From contig NZ_CP133089.1 in assembly GCF_030908405.1 (NCBI RefSeq), positions 496,001 through 560,000 of the forward strand: a DNA stretch of 64,000 nucleotides. Reading direction: 5' to 3'. The DNA is from Aminobacterium sp. MB27-C1. GTDB taxonomy: Bacteria > Synergistota > Synergistia > Synergistales > Aminobacteriaceae. Within the stretch, counting starts at the first letter, position 1, and every line of letters begins with the position of its first letter. Positions 1 to 8,275 of this stretch are shown in pieces. The notes under the pieces are model-generated. The model did no database searches and was not told where the DNA came from. It was given only the letters and a program-made list of their open reading frames with translations. The position numbers and the translations under genes are program-made.

Positions 1-1101
1 TGGGTTCATGCTGTATCGGTAGGCGAAGTGCAGTCAGCTTGGCCTCTTCTTGGTGCTGTGAAAAATGATTCGAAAGATATTCCCGTTGTCTTATCAACTA
101 CAACATCTACGGGGAGGGAAATGGCTTTTAAGCTAGCTCCCGGGCTCTTTGAAACACATATCTACTATCCTTGGGATATTCCATGGATTGTTTCTCGTGC
201 CCTTGATATTATGCAACCGCGTGCCTATGCTGTAATAGAGACAGAAATCTGGCCGAATTTGCTCAAAGAGCTTGCGAAGCGTAAGATCCCAGCCTTTCTT
301 GTTAACGGACGTTTTTCTGAGACAACATCATCAAAGGGGAAAAAGCAGTCTGCATTTTGGAGGGACATTTTTTCTTGTTTTACCCGACTAATGGTTCGTG
401 CTCAAAGTGATGCCGATTATTTGCTTTCATTAGGAATAGATATAAAGAAAATTATTGTTACGGGAGATTGCAAAGTTGATGCATTGGCTTTGCGTCAAAA
501 AGCCGTCGATCTCTCGTGGGCTAGAAAAATTATAGGAGAAAAAAAGCCCATATTTTTAGCGGGCAGTACTCATACGGGCGAAGACGAAATAATACTTGAA
601 GCTTTTTCTTTGGTGAAGGCCCGTGTTCCTGAAGCACGACTTATTATTGTGCCACGCCACCCTGAACGGGCAGAAGCAATAAGTTTGTTAGCCCAAAATG
701 TTGCGTCTGTAGAGCGCTTGTCTTCTTTAGAAAAAGAGTGGAGTATCTTAATTGTTGATAAAATAGGAGTCCTTTTTGATCTTTATGGAATTTGCGATAG
801 TGCTTTTATAGGGGGCAGTCTCGTTCCGAAGGGCGGGCAGAATCTTATGGAAGCTGCGATATTCGGTGTCCCTATTTGTCATGGTCCAGATATGGAAGAT
901 TTCCCGGAAGCTGCTGGGGCTCTTGGTGAGAAGAAGGTCGCAATTACAGTACATAATGCAAAAGAGATAGCGGAGTGGTGGATAAAAAGTCTTTCCCCTT
1001 CCCTTCGAGACGATGTACGGCGAGGAGCTAGACAGTATTTTGAGGGAGTGGGGGGAGCTGCACAAATATCATGGAGAGAAATACGCGAGGTGATGAGATA
1101 A
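1..1101 (+). CDS. waaA: Kdo transferase (5' partial)
   Basis: This is the 3-deoxy-D-manno-octulosonic acid transferase that adds Kdo from CMP-Kdo to lipid A at the inner membrane. The reading frame is open from base 1, so the N-terminus lies outside the window. The first visible residues WVHAVSVGEV match the typical N-terminal WxHaxSvGE motif of the WaaA/KdtA family. A GT-B-like C-terminal half carries SAFIGGSLVPKGGQN and the later GP-D-F-E region that typically contacts the nucleotide sugar. About 366 residues are visible, against a usual length near 420. The stop overlaps the start of the next gene (TAATG), which indicates translational coupling. kdsB, encoding CMP-Kdo synthetase, lies two genes downstream and supports the assignment. 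Confidence 0.93.
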   Translation, partial: WVHAVSVGEVQSAWPLLGAVKNDSKDIPVVLSTTTSTGREMAFKLAPGLFETHIYYPWDIPWIVSRALDIMQPRAYAVIETEIWPNLLKELAKRKIPAFLVNGRFSETTSSKGKKQSAFWRDIFSCFTRLMVRAQSDADYLLSLGIDIKKIIVTGDCKVDALALRQKAVDLSWARKIIGEKKPIFLAGSTHTGEDEIILEAFSLVKARVPEARLIIVPRHPERAEAISLLAQNVASVERLSSLEKEWSILIVDKIGVLFDLYGICDSAFIGGSLVPKGGQNLMEAAIFGVPICHGPDMEDFPEAAGALGEKKVAITVHNAKEIAEWWIKSLSPSLRDDVRRGARQYFEGVGGAAQISWREIREVMR

Positions 1102-2306
1102 TGGAAGTTAATGAAAAGCTGCTGAATCAATTTTATGAGAAGTTAGATGAAAGATCGAAAACGGCTTTAGATGAAGCCGTTGAGACTATGGTGGGAGTGA
1201 AGAAAAAAGGCGGCAAAATAGTCGTTGCTACCGGAAGTGGCCCCAATATACATGAAGGAGTTACGACTCTCATCGCTGAATTAATGGATAAAGGAATTAT
1301 TGATGGAGTTACAACAAGCTCTGCTGTTATTGGTCACGAAATGGCTGGCGCTCTTGATAAAGTGAAAATGTGTAATGCATCGGAGTTAGGGTTCGACGAG
1401 AAATATATGCCCCGAGGGAATGTTTTTGAGTTTACCCAGCTTACCCCTTATGAAATAGACGTTCTTCGCCAGGAAATGGTTCTTGATGAGCTTCTTCTGA
1501 GACGTGGCGAAGAGGTTGATGGTCATATTGTTTTAAAAGCGGCTGGTAATATGGCTTACCCTATGGGATTAAGAAACGAGTCTTTGGCAGCTGAAATTTT
1601 GACGGTGTGCAAGGCATACGGCCTTCCCTTCGAACTTGTTGCAGGATGGGGTGCTGATCGCCGGACAATGATTGGTATCGGTGCCGAAAAAGGATTGCCT
1701 GTACTTGTAAGCATTCCTCAGATGATAGGAAGTGGCCATATCGGAATGTCTATCGGAGATAGCATTTCTATTTTTGAAAGGTCTAAACGGATAGCTAGTA
1801 TGCTTGAAAGCGCTGATATTATTATAGAATCGGCAGTAGCATTGACTCAGGAAATTCACGACGGTCCTTTTGAATGCTATACAGGTCACGGCATTTGGTC
1901 GTGGTGGAAAGGTCTTCACACATACAGTTTGCGCGATAAGAAGCTTATTCGCATAGATCTTGATGAAAACCTCAGAAAAGCTCAGGATCTGCAAAAGCAG
2001 AGCGCCATGATTCAGGAAGCCATCGATAAAGGATTGCCGAAGACCAAAATTTCTAAAATACCTTTCCGTATGGAGATGTCTGCCTTTGCCAGACATGAAG
2101 GAAGTATTCCTATAATTGGAGATATTGGTCAGGTATGGCCTCTTATGGCTTGGCGAGTTGCGAATGAACTCAATATAAATCTTGATTTTATGAGTTATTC
2201 CCAAGAAACAGAAGATGGTAAGGCAATGAGAGAATGGATTGTCAAGGAAATAAAATTCCTTGACCGAGAAAAATTACTTCAAAAAGCGAAGGAGTATCGT
2301 ATTTAG
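1101..2306 (+). CDS. Unrecognised 401-aa protein in the Kdo operon
   Basis: I do not recognise this family with confidence. The ATG at 1101 overlaps the waaA stop; an upstream in-frame ATG at 1071 lies inside waaA and is less likely. The protein is soluble, with no signal peptide or membrane segment. Its N-terminal part has a beta-loop-alpha element GKIVVATGSGPNIHEG followed by a helix, then TSSAVIGHEMAGAL. This resembles a Rossmann-like or SIS-type sugar-phosphate site. Later blocks rich in conserved-looking glycines (AAGNMAYPMG, AGWGADRRTMIGIG, GSGHIGMSIGDS, YTGHGIWSWW) suggest a catalytic enzyme. It sits between Kdo transferase and CMP-Kdo synthetase, two bases before kdsB, so a role in Kdo or core sugar metabolism is plausible. 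That role is inferred from position only. Confidence 0.85.
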   Translation: MEVNEKLLNQFYEKLDERSKTALDEAVETMVGVKKKGGKIVVATGSGPNIHEGVTTLIAELMDKGIIDGVTTSSAVIGHEMAGALDKVKMCNASELGFDEKYMPRGNVFEFTQLTPYEIDVLRQEMVLDELLLRRGEEVDGHIVLKAAGNMAYPMGLRNESLAAEILTVCKAYGLPFELVAGWGADRRTMIGIGAEKGLPVLVSIPQMIGSGHIGMSIGDSISIFERSKRIASMLESADIIIESAVALTQEIHDGPFECYTGHGIWSWWKGLHTYSLRDKKLIRIDLDENLRKAQDLQKQSAMIQEAIDKGLPKTKISKIPFRMEMSAFARHEGSIPIIGDIGQVWPLMAWRVANELNINLDFMSYSQETEDGKAMREWIVKEIKFLDREKLLQKAKEYRI

Positions 2307-2308
2307 CT

Positions 2309-3034
2309 ATGAATATACTTGGCGTAATTCCTGCACGTTATGGATCAACTCGACTTCCGGGGAAACCTCTTGCTGATATTTGCGGCAAACCACTTATACA
2401 GCATGTCTATGAAAAAGCACAGTGCTCTTCCTTTTTAGGAGCTGTTATTGTGGCAACAGACGATGAAAGGATTATAGAAGCAGTGCAAGCCTTTAACGGC
2501 AATGCAGTCCTTACGTCAAAAGAGCATCCCAACGGTACATGCAGAGTGGCGGAAGTTGCTGAAAACATGAATGTGGATTACGTCATTAACATTCAGGGTG
2601 ATGAGCCTCTTCTCGATCCTCGTATGATCGATGAAGTGGCCCTAGCCCTTACTGAAAACGAAGATATAGTCTCAGCGACTCTTTGTGCGCCTCTTTGTGA
2701 TGAGGCTGATTTAAGTAACCCTAACGTTGTTAAAGTCGTAAGGGATTGTCGTGGTTTTGCGCTTTATTTCAGCCGTTCACCAATCCCTTATTTTAGGGTG
2801 AAGACACCTCTTCCCGTATACGAACATATAGGGATATACGGATACCGTAAAGACTTTTTGATGAAGTATGTGAAATTAGAAGCTACGCCTCTCTCTACGG
2901 CAGAATCTTTAGAGCAGTTGAAAATACTTGAGCACGGGTATTCGATGAAAGTGGTTGAGACTGCTGTATCCCATCGCGGACCAAGTGTAGATACTCTTGA
3001 AGATCTTAATGCCGTGCGTCGTATTTTAGGCTGA
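2309..3034 (+). CDS. kdsB: CMP-Kdo synthetase
   Basis: 3-deoxy-manno-octulosonate cytidylyltransferase activates Kdo with CTP to give CMP-Kdo, the donor for WaaA. The N-terminal nucleotide-binding signature IPARYGSTRLPGKPL is diagnostic. INIQGDEPLLDP, with its metal-binding aspartate, and the SRSPIPYFR block are also present. The length of 241 aa is normal for the family (about 245-250). The gene begins two bases after the preceding stop, so it is part of the same operon as waaA. Confidence 0.96.
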   Translation: MNILGVIPARYGSTRLPGKPLADICGKPLIQHVYEKAQCSSFLGAVIVATDDERIIEAVQAFNGNAVLTSKEHPNGTCRVAEVAENMNVDYVINIQGDEPLLDPRMIDEVALALTENEDIVSATLCAPLCDEADLSNPNVVKVVRDCRGFALYFSRSPIPYFRVKTPLPVYEHIGIYGYRKDFLMKYVKLEATPLSTAESLEQLKILEHGYSMKVVETAVSHRGPSVDTLEDLNAVRRILG

Positions 3035-3058
3035 TCGGAATCATTAAGGAGAACAAAC

Positions 3059-4180
3059 ATGCATCGACAACCTGCCCTTGTTATTATTTTGAGTGATGGA
3101 ATACGAGGTCATCTTTTTCAGAGTAGAGGAATAGCTGGCTGGCTCCATAAAGAAATAGGTGCGGTCATTACAGAATATGAAGTACCTAAAGTTTTAGGGG
3201 GACGTAAGTTTCGTCTTCTCAAAATAAGAGGGCGTGCCCTACCGTCGATGAGCAAAGAAAAAATTAGAAATTGGCTTGAAGAGGCTGGAGCTGTTTCTTT
3301 ATTGCAACAGTGCCAGTCTCTTTTCGATCAATATAATGTAAAACCTTGCGATACCCTTTTTATTTCAGCTGGAAGCGGGACTGCGGCATTTAATCTCGCA
3401 TTATCGAAATATTTGGGTGCAAAAAGTTGTGCCTTAATGACTCCTTCTTTTATAGGTTCGGAACCTTTTGATTTTGGAGTTGTTCCACTGCATGATCGTC
3501 CGAAGAAGGCCAATAATGTTTTGCCGACTTTAGGCGCGCCTAATTCCATTTTCCCTGAGAAGTTACAGCAAGCTGCCGAAGAACTGGCCTTGCTTTATCC
3601 CTTTCAATCTGAGAATAGATGGGCGCTTCTTATTGGTGGAGATGACGCAAATTATTCTATTAGCAGCCAATGGATACGTGAAAACGTTGTTCCTATCATT
3701 CATGCGGCACATGGAGCATGTGCTGACCTTTATATAACAACTTCCAGACGAACGAACTCTGAAGCGGAAGAAGAGCTACTCTGTATTACAAGTAATGAAG
3801 CTCATGTTAGAATGCTGTTGTTGGCATCAAAAGATTCCATGAACCCTGTTCCTGGAATGATGAAGCTTTGTAATCGTGTCTTTTGTACAGAAGACTCTGT
3901 CTCTATGGCTTCAGAGGCTGTAACAGCAGGACATCGTGTTATATTAATGCGGGTTGAGCATAGAAAGGGAATAAGGGGAATGTTGCAACACATGAGCAAG
4001 CCCTTTTATTTGTGGGGAATTCCACGTTTTAACACACTTTTTGATGCTTTCAAAGAGAAAAGCTGTCTTGTGGAATATTCGCAGCAAGTTTTAGAAGAAC
4101 AAAATGACTATAAAGGAACGACAGAATTTAATGAAGCACGGCGTGCAGCGTTGTGGATAATCAAGAGGTGGAAAGAATGA
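3059..4180 (+). CDS. ELM1/GtrOC1-family putative glycosyltransferase
   Basis: The N-terminal LVIILSDGIRGHLFQSRGIA resembles the ELM1 (formerly DUF1022) family pattern of an SDG-x-GH-x-Q loop. Family-like blocks follow: LLIGGDDANYSIS, ITTSRRTNSEAEEEL and VFCTEDSVSMASEAVTAGHRVILM. The last resembles the nucleotide-sugar site of GT-B enzymes. The protein is 373 aa with no signal peptide. Bacterial members occur in LPS or core clusters and are predicted glycosyltransferases; the plant member was named for mitochondrial fission. An AAGGAG site precedes the ATG. The stop overlaps the next gene (ATGA). The acceptor and donor cannot be read from sequence. Confidence 0.85.
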   Translation: MHRQPALVIILSDGIRGHLFQSRGIAGWLHKEIGAVITEYEVPKVLGGRKFRLLKIRGRALPSMSKEKIRNWLEEAGAVSLLQQCQSLFDQYNVKPCDTLFISAGSGTAAFNLALSKYLGAKSCALMTPSFIGSEPFDFGVVPLHDRPKKANNVLPTLGAPNSIFPEKLQQAAEELALLYPFQSENRWALLIGGDDANYSISSQWIRENVVPIIHAAHGACADLYITTSRRTNSEAEEELLCITSNEAHVRMLLLASKDSMNPVPGMMKLCNRVFCTEDSVSMASEAVTAGHRVILMRVEHRKGIRGMLQHMSKPFYLWGIPRFNTLFDAFKEKSCLVEYSQQVLEEQNDYKGTTEFNEARRAALWIIKRWKE

Positions 4181-5193
4181 AAATCATTCAGCTTCTTCCT
4201 GAATTTTCTGAGGGGGGAGTTGAACGTCATGTTCTTGCGCTTTCAAATGAATTATCTAAAATGGGGCATACGGTGCTGGTTGTTTCTGGAGGAGGTAAGC
4301 TCCAGAAAAATCTAAAAAATGTTGAACATTGGGCTCTTCCTGTCTATCAAAAAAATCCGGCAACGGGTCTATATGCGGCAATAAAGATCGCGAACAGGGC
4401 GAAACAAGAAAAGTGGGATGTTATTCACGCACATTCTAGAGTTCCAGCGTGGATAGCGTGGTGGGCAAGTTGTTTCTCCGGGGTCCCTTTTGTTGTTACT
4501 GCCCATTCTACGTATTCTAAAAATATGGGAATAGCAGTTTTTAAGAAAGCAGCAGGAGCCATATGTATAAGTCGTTGGGTATATGAATATCTTGACGAGT
4601 ATTTACCTGCTAAGCGAGTTGTTATCTTAAATGGGCTGCCTCCCTTGAAAATCTCATGGAAGGGTGAACTTTCATCTTGTCCTTTCATCTTTTTATTTGT
4701 AGGTCGGTTAACCAAACTTAAAGGACTGCATATTGTCTTGGAAGCCTTGAAAGACTGTTCTTTTAGAGAGAAAAATAACTGGCGTCTAGATATTGTGGGA
4801 GATGGACCCTTTAAGCAAGAACTTGAGATTAAGTGTGCTGATTATAATCTTTCGGACAAAGTCTTTTTCCACGGTTTTCAGGATAATCCAGACCAATGGA
4901 TGTCAGAATGTTCATGTTTTCTGTTCCCTTCATTGTCTGAAGGGATGGGCCTTACGTTGATGAGGGCTATTCAAATGAAAGTTCCGGTTTTGGCCTCCGA
5001 TTTACCTCCCGTGAAAGAACTCTCTTTCTCTTCCGAATGTTTGATTACTCCGGGAAGTGTAAGTGAGTGGAAAGATGCTTTAGAAGAAATAATTTTGACC
5101 AGAGAAACAAAGCAGTTTTTCATGCATGAATTGCCATTTCATAAAGATATGGCGCGAGATACAGCGAATTTTTATGAAGAAATTCTTACTTAA
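4177..5193 (+). CDS. GT4-type glycosyltransferase
   Basis: A 338-aa GT-B fold glycosyltransferase that probably acts on LPS core or another surface glycan in the cytoplasm. The N-terminal domain has the acceptor-side loop LPEFSEGGVERHVLAL, typical of GT4 enzymes. The C-terminal domain has FVGRLTKLKGLHIVLEAL and FPSLSEGMGLTLMRAI, whose glutamates form the EX7E-type donor site. I chose ATG 4177 because it overlaps the upstream stop (ATGA) and follows an AGAGGTGG site; an in-frame ATG at 4153 would add eight residues. Sugar specificity is unknown. Confidence 0.92.
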   Translation: MKIIQLLPEFSEGGVERHVLALSNELSKMGHTVLVVSGGGKLQKNLKNVEHWALPVYQKNPATGLYAAIKIANRAKQEKWDVIHAHSRVPAWIAWWASCFSGVPFVVTAHSTYSKNMGIAVFKKAAGAICISRWVYEYLDEYLPAKRVVILNGLPPLKISWKGELSSCPFIFLFVGRLTKLKGLHIVLEALKDCSFREKNNWRLDIVGDGPFKQELEIKCADYNLSDKVFFHGFQDNPDQWMSECSCFLFPSLSEGMGLTLMRAIQMKVPVLASDLPPVKELSFSSECLITPGSVSEWKDALEEIILTRETKQFFMHELPFHKDMARDTANFYEEILT

Positions 5194-5213
5194 TTTCTCC
5201 AGGAGGGATATTT

Positions 5214-6293
5214 ATGAGGGTGTTGCACTACGTAAATGAAGGGACGTTGTCGTGGAGCCGCCCTTGGATTCAATTAATCCAGAGTCTACAAAATAAAAAT
5301 GTAGATAATGTTGTTGCTTGTCCTTTGGAAGGACAATTGTCATCCTTATTTACTGAAGCAGGGATTATTGTTTTTACATACAAACCCCGTATCTCTTGGG
5401 CTCCCTTTCTCTGCAAAGGTTTTGAAGAATGTCTAAAAAAGATACAGCCAGATATTATTCATACACGACTTTTTTCTGCAGCAGTTATAGGAGGATATTG
5501 GGGGGAAAAATATAATATTCCTGTTGTTGCCACAATAGATTCAAGGCCTAAAAAGAAGTATTTTCGTTATATAGATAAAACTATTGCGGTCTCTTCTTAT
5601 ATTAAACAACAAGCGATAGCAAGCGGGATGCAGAAAGAACACATTGATGTTATTCCTAATGCAGTAGAGGTGAAGTATTATGAAAAACCAGCTACTTTTG
5701 ACTTTGGAATAGTTAGAGATCGTTATGGAATAAGAAAAGAAGACGCTATTATCATTGCTGCAGGGCGTTTTGTTGGTTGGAAGGGGTTTGATGTTCTCAT
5801 TGAAGCCTTTAAGAAAATTAGCAGTGAAAATAGTAGAAATGTATGGTTATTATTGGCTGGTTGTGGTGAGGAAGAAGATAAATTAAAATTATTGGCCGAT
5901 AACCATCCTCGTATTATTTTTTTAGGTTTTGTTAATGATATTCGTCCCTTTTTGTGGGCTTCCAACCTTTATGTTTTGCCCTCGCGACTACCGGAACCCT
6001 TTGGTCTCTCTTTGTTAGAAGCTATGGCATCAGGGTTGTTATGTGTTGCTACAAGTAACGGGGGACCGAATGATATTATCAATCATGATTATGATGGTTG
6101 GCTTGTTCCTCCCGATGATTGTGAAAATCTTGCCAACACCTTGAATCAAGTTTTGCTTTCTTCTGAAGTTCGAAAAAAAGAGGTAGAAAAGCGTGCTATT
6201 CAAAAAGCGGCTACTTTTGATGTGGAACAAATTTCTTTGTTGTGTATTGATTATTATCAGTCTTTATTAATGGGAGAGAAATATGCGCATTGA
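5214..6293 (+). CDS. GT4-type glycosyltransferase
   Basis: A 359-aa glycosyltransferase of family GT4, preceded by a strong AGGAGGGA ribosome site. The N-terminal acceptor domain is followed by the C-terminal nucleotide-sugar domain with AAGRFVGWKGFDVLIEAF and PSRLPEPFGLSLLEAMASG (EX7E motif). It is only distantly similar to its upstream neighbour. The C-terminus overlaps the next gene by 11 bases, consistent with one polycistronic LPS core operon. The sugar transferred is not predictable from sequence alone. Confidence 0.92.
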   Translation: MRVLHYVNEGTLSWSRPWIQLIQSLQNKNVDNVVACPLEGQLSSLFTEAGIIVFTYKPRISWAPFLCKGFEECLKKIQPDIIHTRLFSAAVIGGYWGEKYNIPVVATIDSRPKKKYFRYIDKTIAVSSYIKQQAIASGMQKEHIDVIPNAVEVKYYEKPATFDFGIVRDRYGIRKEDAIIIAAGRFVGWKGFDVLIEAFKKISSENSRNVWLLLAGCGEEEDKLKLLADNHPRIIFLGFVNDIRPFLWASNLYVLPSRLPEPFGLSLLEAMASGLLCVATSNGGPNDIINHDYDGWLVPPDDCENLANTLNQVLLSSEVRKKEVEKRAIQKAATFDVEQISLLCIDYYQSLLMGEKYAH

Positions 6294-7296
6294 GGCATCT
6301 CGTGTTTCACGAGTATTAGTTATTGGACTTTCCTGCATAGGGGACATGCTCTTTGCTACGGCGGCTCTTAGAAACTTGCGTCATTTTTTACCTGATGCCA
6401 GTTTCACTTTATGGGCCCCACCTCGTATTATAGGAATGTTTGAAGAAGATCCTATGTGGAATAGTGTAGAATTGTATGATCGTAGAAAAGATTTTTCTGG
6501 TTTCAATGGTCGTTTAAAGGCCGTACAAAAAATGAGAGGCGGTAAATTTGACCTTGTTGTCGATTTGAGAGCAACGCTCATGCCTTTAGTTAGCGGAGCT
6601 CTGTACTCTCCTCTGTTTGCAGTAAACGAATTTTTCTTCCCCAAGAAAATTCATGAGGTGGAGAAATGGCTTTATTTTTTTTCATCTTTGGGTGTTCCAT
6701 TGTTATATCGTAATATGCGACTCCATATCTCTTCTTTTCAAAAAAATAATGTTACGACATTTTTGAAAGAAAAATTGAAAGGGAATCCTTTTTTTGTTCT
6801 TAATCCAGGGGCCGATTCCGCTAAAAGATGGCCATGGGGACATTATGCTAATCTGGGGGAAAAACTTGTCGAACGTTACAATGCCTATATTGGTGTAATA
6901 GGTTATAGCGATCAAGAACAAAAAATAGCTGCTTCTGTGCTTGAAGCTGTTGGCGAAAAGGGGATAGATTTATCAAAAAAGCTGGCATTAAGCACTTTGG
7001 GGGCGTGGCTTTCATGTGCTAATTTGGTTGTTTCAAATGATACAGGACCGCTCCATATGGCTGCTGCTCTTTCAGTTCCTGTGGTTGGCATCTATGGGCC
7101 ATCTCTACCACAGATAAATGGTCCGTGGGGGACAATACATCGAGTTGTTATTCCGCCTGTTTCATGTGCTCCTTGTATCCAAGGGAAAAAATGTAAGCAA
7201 GGCGTAGGAAGTTGCCTTTCTAGATTACCTGTTGATACTGTAATGAACGCATGCGATGATGTCTTGTCAGAGAGCCAGCGGGATTCAGAAAAATGA
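6283..7296 (+). CDS. GT9 heptosyltransferase-like protein
   Basis: Glycosyltransferase family 9, which contains the ADP-heptose:LPS heptosyltransferases WaaC, WaaF and WaaQ. Evidence is the N-terminal VLVIGLSCIGDMLFATAALR and the donor-site blocks FVLNPGADSAKRWPWGHYA and VVSNDTGPLHMAAALSVPVVGIYGP. The length of 337 aa is normal. A cysteine-rich stretch near the C-terminus (CAPCIQGKKCKQGVGSC) is common in members that end in a CxxC-type tail. It overlaps its neighbours on both sides. It is the first of two tandem GT9 genes, which could add successive heptoses to the inner core. Confidence 0.93.
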   Translation: MRIEASRVSRVLVIGLSCIGDMLFATAALRNLRHFLPDASFTLWAPPRIIGMFEEDPMWNSVELYDRRKDFSGFNGRLKAVQKMRGGKFDLVVDLRATLMPLVSGALYSPLFAVNEFFFPKKIHEVEKWLYFFSSLGVPLLYRNMRLHISSFQKNNVTTFLKEKLKGNPFFVLNPGADSAKRWPWGHYANLGEKLVERYNAYIGVIGYSDQEQKIAASVLEAVGEKGIDLSKKLALSTLGAWLSCANLVVSNDTGPLHMAAALSVPVVGIYGPSLPQINGPWGTIHRVVIPPVSCAPCIQGKKCKQGVGSCLSRLPVDTVMNACDDVLSESQRDSEK

Positions 7297-8258
7297 GAGA
7301 ATTAAACTTAGCGGGGCGAATGCTTGTTATAGCTTATAGCTCTTTTGGTGATGTTATCTCTAAATTTGGTGCAGTCAGAGAGTTAAAAAGGAAAAATCCG
7401 CATCTCTATATTACATGGCTTGTTTGTTCCCCCTACAGGGAGCTAGTAGCATCTCAACCTTTCGTAGACGAAATTATTGTTTGGGATCGTTCCCAAGGAA
7501 ATATTGGCTTTGCTAAGTTGTTACTAGAGATAAGGAGATGTAAGTTCGATATTGTTTTGGATTTACAGCGTTCTGACAGAGCTTTGGTCATGACCCTTTT
7601 CTCAAGAGCTTCTCAAAGGATAGGTTGGCACGCCTGGTTCCCATATGTTCATAATTTTTTTGTTCAAGATGCCCTTGCCTTTTTGGGGATAGATACAAAC
7701 GTTCTTGAAAAACCAAGAATCTTTGTGCCAGAAGAAGCAAAAAAACGGGTTAAATTGCTTTTGAGTTCTCCTGATCTCCCCTTAATCTTGTGTATTATTG
7801 GGGCAAGTAAACCTGAAAAATGCTGGCCAGTGGCGAACTGGATTGAATTTTTGAATCTACTTACTGACTTAAATGTTATTCCCTTTCTTATAGGCCATGG
7901 AGAATTAGAAGAAGACTGGGGACAGACAATATGTTCATCCACAACAAACAAACGTGTTAAAAATTTAATAGGAAAATTATCATTTTTAGAAATGGGCGCT
8001 GCGTGCTCTGTTGCTGCTGTCGCTTTAGGTGGAGATACTGGTCCTTTGCATTTAGCAGAAGCTATAGGAACTTCTACTATAGGTCTCTTCGGTCCCACTG
8101 ATCCTTGGGATGCGGGATATAAAGATATAGTCTTTATTACAGTTAATTGTCCTCATCTGGGATGCCAGAATTGGGATTGCACATCTCCTTGTATGAAAAC
8201 ATTAAACCCCCTAGAGATTTTTGATGTTGCGCGCGAGATTATTCACAAAAGAGCTTAA
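7293..8258 (+). CDS. GT9 heptosyltransferase-like protein
   Basis: Second tandem GT9 protein, 321 aa. The N-terminal VIAYSSFGDVISKFGAVREL and the C-terminal ALGGDTGPLHLAEAIGTSTIGLFGPT carry the family pattern, including the D-T-G-P-H donor loop. It differs clearly from the upstream GT9 gene, so the two are old paralogues and not a recent duplication. ATG 7293 overlaps the preceding stop (ATGA). The cysteines near the end (CPHLGCQNWDCTSPC) echo those of the neighbour. Its likely role is in LPS inner-core assembly; the exact linkage is unknown. Confidence 0.92.
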   Translation: MRELNLAGRMLVIAYSSFGDVISKFGAVRELKRKNPHLYITWLVCSPYRELVASQPFVDEIIVWDRSQGNIGFAKLLLEIRRCKFDIVLDLQRSDRALVMTLFSRASQRIGWHAWFPYVHNFFVQDALAFLGIDTNVLEKPRIFVPEEAKKRVKLLLSSPDLPLILCIIGASKPEKCWPVANWIEFLNLLTDLNVIPFLIGHGELEEDWGQTICSSTTNKRVKNLIGKLSFLEMGAACSVAAVALGGDTGPLHLAEAIGTSTIGLFGPTDPWDAGYKDIVFITVNCPHLGCQNWDCTSPCMKTLNPLEIFDVAREIIHKRA

Positions 8259-8275
8259 AACAAAGGAGCGTTGTC

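Noticed and set aside
1569-2204. Minus-strand open frame of 211 codons
   Set aside because: Antisense to the coupled Kdo-operon gene; composition looks like a shadow frame.
6283-8258. Tandem GT9 genes as a recent duplication
   Set aside because: The two proteins share only family motifs and differ throughout, so they are old paralogues.
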